Shown here piece after piece: positions 1 through 6,833 of a stretch of 11,388 nucleotides of DNA. The position numbers and the translations under genes were made by a program. This DNA is from Pedobacter sp. UBA4863. GTDB lineage: Bacteria; Bacteroidota; Bacteroidia; Sphingobacteriales; Sphingobacteriaceae. Location: positions 1 to 11,388 of the forward strand of contig NZ_DHDZ01000034.1 of NCBI RefSeq assembly GCF_002399615.1. The letters run 5' to 3'. Each line of letters begins with the position of its first letter. Position 1 is the first letter of the stretch. The notes below the pieces were generated by a model that was not told the origin of the DNA, did no database searches, and saw only the letters and a program-made list of their open reading frames with translations.

Positions 1-23
1 CTTTTGAGACAGCCCCTTTTTTG
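1..23. terminator. Right half of a truncated stem (terminator arm or IS end)
   Basis: The window opens with TGAGACAGCCCC followed at once by six T. A GC-rich arm running straight into a T run is what the 3' half of a rho-independent terminator looks like, in which case the 5' arm (expected GGGGCTGTCTCA) lies just left of the window. An alternative is the terminal inverted repeat of an insertion sequence, since several Bacteroidota elements end in similar GAGACAGCCCC-like sequence. Only one arm is visible, so neither reading can be settled here. Confidence 0.35.
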
Positions 24-39
24 TACAATAATATTTTTT

Positions 40-58
40 TAATTAACACTGTTAATTA
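40..58. promoter_or_regulatory. Putative TetR operator O1, 19-bp palindrome
   Basis: TAATTAACA-C-TGTTAATTA is a perfect inverted repeat with 9-bp arms around one central base. It lies 21 bases before the ATG of the TetR-family regulator and touches a candidate -7 box. Its inner 14 bases (TTAACACTGTTAAT, 43-56) recur exactly at 720-733, at the start of the channel gene. TetR-family dimers usually bind such short palindromes near their own gene, so autoregulation is the natural inference. Binding itself is not shown by sequence. Confidence 0.7.
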
Positions 59-64
59 TATTTG
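57..64 (+). promoter_or_regulatory. Candidate Bacteroidota -7 box for the efflux operon
   Basis: TATATTTG matches the Bacteroidota -7 consensus TAnnTTTG exactly and sits 15 bases before the regulator's ATG, which would leave a leader of roughly 12 bases. It overlaps the right end of the palindrome at 40-58, so a repressor there would block it. No good TTG-type -33 element is found at the usual 19-23-base spacing; the only upstream TTTG (20-23) is too far away. The match could be chance in such AT-rich DNA. Confidence 0.35.
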
Positions 65-79
65 TGTTGTTCAAAAGAT

Positions 80-715
80 ATGGGAAGAAAAGAAAAAGAT
101 AGGAGGCGAATTGAGGACGTAAGATTAGAGATTTTACAGGCCGCTAAAAAGTTGTTTTTAAAAGAAGGCTTTGAGGCTACTTCTATTAGAAAAATTGCCG
201 CCCAAATAAAGCTCAGTCCAACAACCATCTATCTTTATTATAAAGATAAAAATGATATTGCCTATACTTTGCATAAAGAAGGCTTTAAGATTTTGGGCGA
301 GCAATTTTCGGTACTTCGTCATGTAGAAAGCGGTTTTGAAAGATTAAAGGCTATGGGTAGAATTTACCTTGATTTTGCTACTCATAATACTGATTTTTAT
401 CAGCTTATGTTTATCATGAAAGAGCCAATGGATTTTATTTCTGGCAAAGATTCTTGTGAATGGGAAGAAGGTGAGATCGCGTTTGGTGCCTTGCAGCAAA
501 TCGTGTTGGCTTGTAAAGCAGAGGGTTATTTTAAAGGGTTAAACGAAAATAGCGTAGCTTTAAATATTTGGGCTTTGGTGCACGGTTTATGCAGTTTAAA
601 ATTGCAGGGGCACTTAGACCATGTGGCCAGTGCACACTTGAATGTGCCGGCAGATAGAAACGTCTTAGAAGAAGCTTTTGAAACTTTGGTATTGATGCTT
701 GATAAAATGAAATAA
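80..715 (+). CDS. TetR/AcrR-family repressor of the efflux operon
   Basis: This is a 211-residue transcriptional regulator, normal length for the TetR family. The N-terminal DNA-binding domain covers about residues 12-60, with the helix-turn-helix around 34-54 (TSIRKIAAQIKLSPTTIYLYY) followed by the typical KDKNDI turn. The C-terminal ligand and dimer domain contains WALVHGLCSL, the hallmark of the WHG-type TetR C-terminal domain. I chose the ATG at 80; a TTG at 62 in the same frame adds MCCSKD, has no family support and lies inside the candidate promoter. The stop is 1 base before the channel gene, so it is probably co-transcribed with the pump it controls. By family analogy it represses until a small hydrophobic ligand, often a pump substrate, binds. 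Target specificity and ligand are inferred, not seen. Confidence 0.9.
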   Translation: MGRKEKDRRRIEDVRLEILQAAKKLFLKEGFEATSIRKIAAQIKLSPTTIYLYYKDKNDIAYTLHKEGFKILGEQFSVLRHVESGFERLKAMGRIYLDFATHNTDFYQLMFIMKEPMDFISGKDSCEWEEGEIAFGALQQIVLACKAEGYFKGLNENSVALNIWALVHGLCSLKLQGHLDHVASAHLNVPADRNVLEEAFETLVLMLDKMK

Positions 716-716
716 T

Positions 717-2099
717 ATGTTAACACTGTTAATAAAAAAAGTTTTTTTAACTGTTTTTCTCGGTATGGTCTTGTTTTGGATACCTGTACAGGGGCAGCGT
801 GTTTTGCAAGGTTATATAGATACTGCGTTTAAGAACAATATTGTTTTACAGCAAAAAAATGTGTCTTTAGAAAAAGCACAATATGCCCTAAAAACTGCCA
901 AAGGCCTGTTCTTGCCAACGGTAGCCTTTCAAGCAGCTTACCAAACTGCAGATGGCGGTCGTAATATACCATTGCCTTTGGGCGATTTGATGAATCCTGT
1001 TTACCATACCTTGAACCAAATTACGGGCAATAACAATTTCCCCATGTTGGAAAATCAGACGATTAACTTTTTGCCTAAGAACTTTCATGATGCAAAATTG
1101 CGCACCACCGTCCCAATTATCAATACAGATATCCTTTATAACAAGCGCATTGCCCAACAGCAATTGGTGTTGCAAGAATATGAAGTGCAGATTTATAAAC
1201 GCGATTTGGTAAAAGAAATAAAAACGGCTTACTATAACTATTTGAGTGCACTTGATGGAGTGGCTATTTATAAATCGGGTTTGGCTTTGGCAAAAGAAAG
1301 CCTTCGGGTAAACGAAAAGCTTTTAGAAAATGGAAAAGGCTTGCCTGCGTATGTGTTGCGTTCGCAAAGCGAAGTAGAAAGCGTAAATGCTACTTTATTG
1401 GATGCCGAGCAAAAGGTAGTCAATGCTCGTTTGTATTTTAATTTTCTCTTAAATAGAGATGCCAACGAAGCCATTATCGCGGAAGTTAATAATGGCGCAA
1501 CTGAACTAGCTAAAGTAGAAGGCTTGCTTGCGGGCTTAAATGTGGCTAGTGAAAGAGAAGAACTGAAGGCGCTTGAAGAGGTGGAAGGAATTAACAGAAA
1601 TGTACAAAAAATGAATAGCCAGTTTGCGGTACCAAAACTGGGAGCATTTTTAGATGTGGGTACACAATCTGAAGGTTTTAAGTTTAGCAATAATACAAGA
1701 TATTATATGTTGGGCCTGCAACTAGAGATTCCAATTTTTTCGGGCAATAGAAATAGCAATAAATACAAAGAAAGCACCCTCGATTTGAAAAACGCAGTGC
1801 TGAACTCTAATTTGGTGGCGCAACAGCTAAGCATGTCTGCCAAGGTTTCGCAGAATGGTTTGCGGTCCGCCTACCAAACCTATCAATCATCGCAAAAGCA
1901 ATTTGAGGCGGCCGCTACTTATTTAAGGCTAATAGAAAGAGGTTATTTAGCAGGAACAAATTCATTTGTAGAAACCATTGATGCGAGAAATCAATACACG
2001 TCGAGCAAAATTTTAGTAAATATTAATTTTTATAAAGTGCTTAATGCTATGGCCAATATAGAACGAGAAACAGCATCTTACATCATATCAACCCCCTAA
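717..2099 (+). CDS. TolC-type outer-membrane efflux channel
   Basis: This 460-residue protein is of the outer-membrane efflux protein family, the trimeric channel that lets a tripartite pump export across the outer membrane. An N-terminal signal peptide is clear: MLTLLIKK, a hydrophobic stretch to about residue 22, and a likely cut after VQG (26). The mature part starts with LQGYIDTAFKNN, typical of the first helix of these channels. It has the two-fold repeated, largely helical layout expected (about 30-250 and 280-455), with long Ala/Gln/Glu-rich helices and GTNSFVETIDARNQY near the end, which resembles the conserved region of the second repeat. The ATG lies 1 base after the regulator's stop. 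The second copy of the operator-like palindrome falls inside codons 2-6, so regulation and the signal-peptide code overlap here. Confidence 0.9.
   Translation: MLTLLIKKVFLTVFLGMVLFWIPVQGQRVLQGYIDTAFKNNIVLQQKNVSLEKAQYALKTAKGLFLPTVAFQAAYQTADGGRNIPLPLGDLMNPVYHTLNQITGNNNFPMLENQTINFLPKNFHDAKLRTTVPIINTDILYNKRIAQQQLVLQEYEVQIYKRDLVKEIKTAYYNYLSALDGVAIYKSGLALAKESLRVNEKLLENGKGLPAYVLRSQSEVESVNATLLDAEQKVVNARLYFNFLLNRDANEAIIAEVNNGATELAKVEGLLAGLNVASEREELKALEEVEGINRNVQKMNSQFAVPKLGAFLDVGTQSEGFKFSNNTRYYMLGLQLEIPIFSGNRNSNKYKESTLDLKNAVLNSNLVAQQLSMSAKVSQNGLRSAYQTYQSSQKQFEAAATYLRLIERGYLAGTNSFVETIDARNQYTSSKILVNINFYKVLNAMANIERETASYIISTP
720..732. promoter_or_regulatory. Putative TetR operator O2 inside the channel gene start
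   Basis: TTAACA-C-TGTTAA is a perfect palindrome with 6-bp arms around the same central C as the site at 40-58. With one flanking T it forms a 14-base exact match (720-733 against 43-56). It begins directly after the ATG of the channel gene. It could be a second repressor site acting as an elongation block, control an internal promoter, or help looping with the first site. No convincing internal promoter is visible before it. Confidence 0.5.
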
Positions 2100-2168
2100 A
2101 TGGGATATTTACAAAATGCAACATGGTTAAATTACAAAAGGTACAAAGAGGAATAAAACAATAAGGCA

Positions 2169-3263
2169 ATGGCAAACCAACTTTCCAACATTTCAATCTT
2201 CCAACATTTCAATATATTAACGACCCTGAAACACCTTGCATTCGGCTCGGTTTTACTGTTGTTTTTTGCCTGTAAAGGCACAGATAAGCGAGAAAAAGCC
2301 ATCATTCAGCAAGATACTATTCCTGTAAAGGTAATTTCGTTGGTTGAAACAGATACTGATGCAGAAGTTATCACCTCTGGTTATTTCACCACTAACGATG
2401 AAACCATACTTTCTTTTAAAAACGGGGGGGTAATTAGCCGCATTTATGTAAAAGAAGGAGATCAAATTACTAAAGGGCAATTATTGGCTTCGGTAAACCC
2501 TACAGAAATAGGCTCGCAAGTAGAGCAGGTACAGCTTTCTTTGCATAAGGCACAACGCGATTACGAACGGGCCAACAAGCTTTTTAAAGACAGTGTGGCT
2601 ACATTGGAGCAATTGCAAAATGCAAAAACGGCTTTAGATGTAGCCAAACAGCAAATGCAGGCGGCCAAGTTTAACGAAGACTATACTGCAATAAGAGCTA
2701 CCAGAAATGGCTATGTATTAAAGAAACTGGCCAACGATGGGCAAATTATTGGGCCAGGAATGCCCGTGCTACAAATTAACGGAGCGAGCGAGGGTAATTG
2801 GATTTTAAAAGTTGGGTTAAGCGATAAACAATGGTCGGGCTTAAAAGTGGGCGACCGAGCTGCCATTACTTCCGAAGCTTTAAGTGGCCAAGTTTTGCAA
2901 GCTAAAGTGAGCAGGAAATCAGAAAGTATTGATCCGCAAAGTGGAACTTTTGGTGTAGAATTGGCTTTAATAACTAAGGTGAAGGGCTTGGCGGCTGGTT
3001 TGTTTGGCAAGGCCAGTATCTTTCCTTCTAAAAAACAAACTGCTTTTACTATTCCTTACGATGCGCTTTTAGATGGGGGCGAAAACGAAGGTTATGTGTT
3101 TGTAACCAACGACAATCGGACTGCTAACAAAGTAAAGGTGCAATTGGGCGCTATACAAAAAGATAAAATTTCGGTAACTGGCGGATTGGAAAATGCAAGT
3201 GCTATAATTATTTCGGGCAGTGCTTACCTTACCGATGGTTCAAAAATTAAGGTGGTTAAATAA
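2169..3263 (+). CDS. RND periplasmic adaptor lipoprotein (HlyD/AcrA family)
   Basis: This 364-residue membrane fusion protein links the RND pump to the outer-membrane channel. A lipoprotein-like signal runs to LLLFFAC with the lipidated Cys at residue 35; Phe at the -3 position is unusual. The expected layout follows: a first barrel/lipoyl half (about 55-100, with GGVISRIYVKEGDQITKGQLLASV), an alpha-helical hairpin (about 105-155), the second lipoyl half (TAIRATRNGYVLKKLANDGQIIGPGMPVLQI), then beta-barrel and membrane-proximal domains. The start is odd. ATG at 2169 is the only in-frame ATG (an in-frame TAA lies at 2154-2156), yet codons 5-15 are made from a 16-base-period repeat, so the first ~18 residues do not look like family sequence. 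The real signal seems to begin around TTLKHLAFG. The gene sits 69 bases after the channel and 28 before the pump. Confidence 0.9.
   Translation: MANQLSNISIFQHFNILTTLKHLAFGSVLLLFFACKGTDKREKAIIQQDTIPVKVISLVETDTDAEVITSGYFTTNDETILSFKNGGVISRIYVKEGDQITKGQLLASVNPTEIGSQVEQVQLSLHKAQRDYERANKLFKDSVATLEQLQNAKTALDVAKQQMQAAKFNEDYTAIRATRNGYVLKKLANDGQIIGPGMPVLQINGASEGNWILKVGLSDKQWSGLKVGDRAAITSEALSGQVLQAKVSRKSESIDPQSGTFGVELALITKVKGLAAGLFGKASIFPSKKQTAFTIPYDALLDGGENEGYVFVTNDNRTANKVKVQLGAIQKDKISVTGGLENASAIIISGSAYLTDGSKIKVVK
2183..2213 (+). repeat. Two-copy tandem repeat, 16-base period
   Basis: TTCCAACATTTCAAT occurs twice (2183-2197 and 2199-2213) with one base between, giving a period of 16. Because 16 is not a multiple of three, the two copies are read in different frames (SNISI, then FQHFNI). 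Similar TTCCAAC/TTTCAA low-complexity strings are familiar between genes in Sphingobacteriaceae-type genomes. Here the repeat forms the beginning of a coding region. Confidence 0.7.
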
Positions 3264-3291
3264 TTTTTACTCATTAATGGATTTTTAGAAA

Positions 3292-6200
3292 ATGAAAATA
3301 TCAGACTACGCAGTAAAAAATTATCAGTTCACCTTAATTATGGTGTTAATGGTAATGGCTTTGGGCATTACTACGGTTTTAAATATGCCGAGGGCTGAAG
3401 ATCCAGACATGAACCCACCTAACTTTCCGGTAGTGGTAGTTTACCCTGGTGCTAGCCCTAAAGATATGGAAGAGCTGGTGGTAAAGCCGCTCGAGAAGCG
3501 TATTTACGGTTTAGATGACATTAAGAGCATTAAAACAACCATTAGAGATGGTTTAATGGTGGCTATTGTAGAGTATAAATATGGCGTAAATGTAGATGAT
3601 AAATACCAGGAGCTGCTGAGGGAAATTAATAGTGAGCGCCCTAATTTGCCGCAGGAAATTTACTCCATGGATGTGCAAAAAATATCGCCTTCCGATGTAA
3701 ATATCTTGCAGGTTGCACTGGTTTCTGAGAATGCTTCGAGAGACAAACTAAAAAGTGCCGCAGAAGAATTGCAAGACCAATTAGAAAAAATCCCATCCTT
3801 AAAAAATGTGGAAATAGTTGGGCTGCCAGATCAGTTAGTAAAGGTAGATCTGAATTTGGAGAAGCTGGCACTATTACATATTCCGGTTACCCAAATTGCT
3901 AATGCCATACAAAGTGAGGTAGCCAATATTCCAGGAGGAAGTATTGATGCCGGAACAAAGTCTTTCAATATAAAAACGAGTGGTAATTACCAAAGTATAG
4001 ACGAAATTAAAAATACCATTGTAGCTAGTGGCGCAGGTAAAAATACCACACTTAAAGATGTGGCCAATGTGTATTTTGATTATTCGCAAGATAAACATAT
4101 TACGCGTTTAAACGGATTTAGAACAGTTTTTATAACCGCTGCCCAAAAAGCAGGTGGCAATATTACGCAAACCCAAGAAGCCTATTTGCCAATTTTGGAG
4201 GCGTTTAAAAACACCTTGCCCAACAATATAGACCAGCACATTATGTTTGACCAAGCTGATAATGTAAATAAACGTTTGGGAGGCTTGGGTATAGATTTTG
4301 CCATTGCCATTTGTTTGGTGCTGATTACTTTGTTGCCTTTGGGCACGAGGGCGTCGTTGGTAGTGATGGTTTCTATTCCATTGTCGTTGGCTATTGGCAT
4401 TATTCTCATTAACCTATTGGGCTTTAGTTTAAACCAGTTGAGCATTGTGGGTTTGGTAGTGTCTTTAGGCCTGCTAGTTGATGACAGTATTGTGGTGGTA
4501 GAAAACATAGAACGCTGGATGCGTGATGGACACGACCGCCTAACAGCAACATTAATGGCCACCAAACAAATTGGTTTGGCGGTAATGGGCTGTACAGCAG
4601 CTTTGGTAATTGCCTTTATGCCTTTAATGTTTATGCCCGAAGCTTCGGGAGAGTTTATTAGAAGTTTGCCCGTGGCCGTAATTTGTTCGGTTATTGCCTC
4701 TATGTTGGTGGCGCTAACGGTGGTGCCATTTTTATCTAGCAAGCTATTAAAGCCACATGCAGATGTAAATGGCAACGTTTTTCTAAGAACCCTGCAGAAA
4801 ATTATTCATGGGTCTTACGCAAAATTGCTAGATAAAGCATTGCACAAGCCATACTTAACTATTCTTATTGGCATAGCTGTATTTGCAGGTTCTTTGGCGC
4901 TTATTCCGGTAATTGGTTTTAGTTTGTTCCCATCTTCAGAAAAACCACAGTTTTTAATTACCGTATCTACGCCTTTGCAATCTAATTTAAAATATACCGA
5001 TTCTATTACTAAACAGATCGAAAAGGAAATTACAGCAATACCGGAAGTGAAATATTTTGCTTCGAACGTTGGTAAAGGAAACCCACGTATTTACTACAAT
5101 TTATTACAAACCAACGAGCGTACCGATTTTGCAGAAATTTTTGTGCTGTTGCACCCAGATGTGAGGGCCGATAAAAAGGTGGCCTTGATAGAGCAATTGA
5201 GAGCAAAATGGTCTTCTTATTTAGGGGCAAAAGTAGAAGTGAAGGATTTTGAGCAGGGGCAGCCCATGATTTCGCCAGTAGAAGTGCGTGTTTTTGGAGA
5301 AAATTTAGATACGCTTAGAAATTTGGCCGGCCGAGTAGAGCAATTGCTGTTAAAAACCGAAGGTACTATTTACACCAATAATCCGCTAAAAAATCTAAAA
5401 TCGGATATTAAAGTAGAGATTAACAAAGAAAAAGCGTTGGCCTTGGGCGTACCGATGATTAATATAGACCGCACAGTGCGCATGGCTTTGGCCGGCTTTG
5501 AAGTAGGTAAATTCCTCAACCCAAAATCTAATGGCGACGATTATACTATTTTGCTTACTACCAAATACTCTTCAAACCCCAACCTAGATGTGTTTGATAA
5601 CTTGTTTGTAAACAATGTGCAGGGAACTTCAATCCCATTGGCGCAGTTAGCCAGTTTAAAGCTCGAAACTTCGGCGCTGAGCATTAATCACCAAAATAAA
5701 ATACGAACCATTTCGGTAAACTCATTTGTGCAAAAAGGCTATTTGAACGATCAGGTAATTAAAGATTTAGAAACGCAAATGGCGAAAATGAAGTTGCCAG
5801 CTGGCTATCATTTCGAAATGGGCGGAGAGGTAGAAAGCCGTAGCCAATCATTCGGTGGTTTTGGCAGTATTATTTTGGTAACGCTTTTCATGTTTATTGC
5901 GGTATTGGTGTTAGAGTTTAAAACGTTTAAGAGTACTTTAATTGTGCTTTCGGTAATTCCATTGGGCATTGTGGGGGCAGTATTGGCGTTAATGGTCACT
6001 GGCAACTCCCTGTCGTTTGTGGCCACCATTGGTATTGTTGCGCTGGCAGGTATCGAAGTTAAAAATACCATCCTTTTGGTTGATTTTACGAACCAATTAC
6101 GGGCCGAAGGCAAAGAACTTAACGCAGCCATTGAAGAAGCGGGCGAAGTTCGTTTCTTGCCAATTATTTTAACATCGTTAACGGCAATTGGAGGTTTATT

Positions 6201-6348
6201 GCCCATTGCAATGTCTAGTAATCCGTTAATATCGCCGCTGGCTATTGTAATGATTGGCGGGTTGATCAGCTCTACCTTGTTGTCGAGAATTATTACGCCT
6301 GTGGTTTATAAATTAATGCCGCCACGAATAGAAAAAGCGGAAGATTAG
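3292..6348 (+). CDS. RND efflux pump, inner-membrane permease (AcrB-like)
   Basis: This 1018-residue protein is the proton-driven pump of a tripartite efflux system, close to the usual 1,000-1,050 residues for the AcrB/HAE type. It shows the duplicated RND plan: TM1 at about 12-31, first porter domain to about 330, TM2-6 (about 335-480), TM7 near 520-545, second porter domain, and TM8-12 from about 854. PRAEDP at 33-38 marks the branch with a charged motif after TM1. The proton-relay residues are present: Asp397-Asp398 in GLLVDDSIVVVENIERWM (TM4) and Lys924 in GIEVKNTILLVDF (TM10), matching the AcrB Asp407/Asp408 and Lys940 positions. The gene is intact, so the pump should be active. Drug, detergent, lipid or metabolite export are all possible; the Asp pair and neutral context argue against a metal (CusA-type) pump but do not exclude it. 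Confidence 0.95.
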   Translation: MKISDYAVKNYQFTLIMVLMVMALGITTVLNMPRAEDPDMNPPNFPVVVVYPGASPKDMEELVVKPLEKRIYGLDDIKSIKTTIRDGLMVAIVEYKYGVNVDDKYQELLREINSERPNLPQEIYSMDVQKISPSDVNILQVALVSENASRDKLKSAAEELQDQLEKIPSLKNVEIVGLPDQLVKVDLNLEKLALLHIPVTQIANAIQSEVANIPGGSIDAGTKSFNIKTSGNYQSIDEIKNTIVASGAGKNTTLKDVANVYFDYSQDKHITRLNGFRTVFITAAQKAGGNITQTQEAYLPILEAFKNTLPNNIDQHIMFDQADNVNKRLGGLGIDFAIAICLVLITLLPLGTRASLVVMVSIPLSLAIGIILINLLGFSLNQLSIVGLVVSLGLLVDDSIVVVENIERWMRDGHDRLTATLMATKQIGLAVMGCTAALVIAFMPLMFMPEASGEFIRSLPVAVICSVIASMLVALTVVPFLSSKLLKPHADVNGNVFLRTLQKIIHGSYAKLLDKALHKPYLTILIGIAVFAGSLALIPVIGFSLFPSSEKPQFLITVSTPLQSNLKYTDSITKQIEKEITAIPEVKYFASNVGKGNPRIYYNLLQTNERTDFAEIFVLLHPDVRADKKVALIEQLRAKWSSYLGAKVEVKDFEQGQPMISPVEVRVFGENLDTLRNLAGRVEQLLLKTEGTIYTNNPLKNLKSDIKVEINKEKALALGVPMINIDRTVRMALAGFEVGKFLNPKSNGDDYTILLTTKYSSNPNLDVFDNLFVNNVQGTSIPLAQLASLKLETSALSINHQNKIRTISVNSFVQKGYLNDQVIKDLETQMAKMKLPAGYHFEMGGEVESRSQSFGGFGSIILVTLFMFIAVLVLEFKTFKSTLIVLSVIPLGIVGAVLALMVTGNSLSFVATIGIVALAGIEVKNTILLVDFTNQLRAEGKELNAAIEEAGEVRFLPIILTSLTAIGGLLPIAMSSNPLISPLAIVMIGGLISSTLLSRIITPVVYKLMPPRIEKAED

Positions 6349-6450
6349 ATAATAGGAATACTTTTTCTTTTTATAGGATTTTTACTCCGAACAGTAAGAA
6401 AAGGAAATGATACGTTTGAAGAAGTGGAATTAAAGATTTTTAGATAAGTG

Positions 6451-6605
6451 ATCCGGCATTGCAAATATCGGATAGCATGAATTATTTTATGAGCTCACTG
6501 CGTTCGGTTTGCAATTCCGAAGTCCTATCGGCAAATTTTTAATCTGCTATAACCGTTGTGCATTACAAATGCACGGATATGGGTTCGCGATTACAAATCA
6601 CGAAC
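6451..6605. repeat. REP-like cluster of five imperfect stem-loops
   Basis: Five adjacent inverted repeats are seen. (1) 6451-6473 has 10-bp arms with one wobble and one mismatch, loop GCA. (2) 6503-6521 has TTCGG/CCGAA arms around a TTTGCAATT centre. (3) 6531-6547 is GCAAATT/AATCTGC with one mismatch, loop TTT. (4) 6558-6574 has perfect GTGCATT/AATGCAC arms, loop ACA. (5) 6583-6605 is GTTCGCGATT/AATCACGAAC with one mismatch, loop ACA. The stems differ while the ATT-(A/G)CA-AAT centre is kept in 4 and 5, and nearly in 1. That pattern resembles the REP/BIME-like intergenic repeats mobilised by REP-associated tyrosine transposases in Bacteroidota. Whether it also ends transcription or stabilises the pump mRNA is unknown. 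Confidence 0.6.
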
Positions 6606-6818
6606 AGCACTGGTTTTCTGAAATGGCGGTAACTCATTTATATATGTAATAAAACTACATAAAATAAGTTGCATTCTGTTGGCTATAGTTAGTTTTTGCC
6701 ATTCCTTAAATTTAAGGGCATCATGTAATTGCGCTCCACCAGTTGTCAAAAAAAAAAACACTAAGCCTAATAGTTGCAAAAAGATACGACTTCGCATCTC
6801 TATTGATGATATTATAGT

Positions 6819-6826
6819 TATTTTTG
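6819..6826 (+). promoter_or_regulatory. Candidate -7 promoter box for the lpxK operon
   Basis: TATTTTTG fits TAnnTTTG exactly. It ends 7 bases before the lpxK ATG, so the transcript would start only about 4 bases upstream or at the ATG itself. The -33 element is poor: only TTCG at 6791-6794, at a slightly long spacing. The position after a long gene-free gap makes a promoter here reasonable, but the box itself may be chance. Confidence 0.35.
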
Positions 6827-6833
6827 AAAACTG

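Larger units (their letters stand above)
6349..6833. other. 485-base intergenic region with hairpin cluster
   Basis: This is the only gap over 300 bases. Its first 100 bases after the pump gene are T-rich without a clear terminator hairpin. Bases 6451-6605 hold a group of stem-loops described separately. Bases 6606-6833 are AT-rich and contain a run of eleven A (6748-6758) and a candidate promoter box just before lpxK. A minus-strand frame from 6797 to 6591 would code 68 residues beginning with a signal-peptide-like MRSRIFLQLLGLVFFFLTTGGAQ, but it runs into the hairpins, has no recognisable family and crosses the A run. I do not call it as a gene. No tRNA, rRNA or known riboswitch pattern was recognised. 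Confidence 0.75.

Noticed and set aside
62..79. TTG start giving a TetR protein six residues longer
   Set aside because: The extension MCCSKD has no family support, lies within the candidate promoter/leader, and an ATG follows at 80 with a typical TetR N-terminus.
2123..2164. 14-codon ORF (MVKLQKVQRGIKQ) between channel and adaptor genes
   Set aside because: Very short, with no recognisable content or start signal; probably chance in the 69-base spacer.
4182..4775. 197-codon minus-strand frame opposite the pump gene
   Set aside because: It is entirely antisense to conserved RND sequence including the proton-relay helix; its composition reflects the opposite strand and no family is recognisable.
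5808..6206. 132-codon minus-strand frame within the pump gene
   Set aside because: Antisense shadow of the conserved C-terminal membrane half of the RND pump.
6477..6542. 21-codon plus-strand ORF (MNYFMSSLRSVCNSEVLSANF)
   Set aside because: It is translated straight through the REP-like stem-loops; such peptides are typical spurious products of these repeats.
6451..6605. CRISPR array
   Set aside because: The repeats are self-complementary, of unequal length and spacing, and not identical; no cas genes are in the window.
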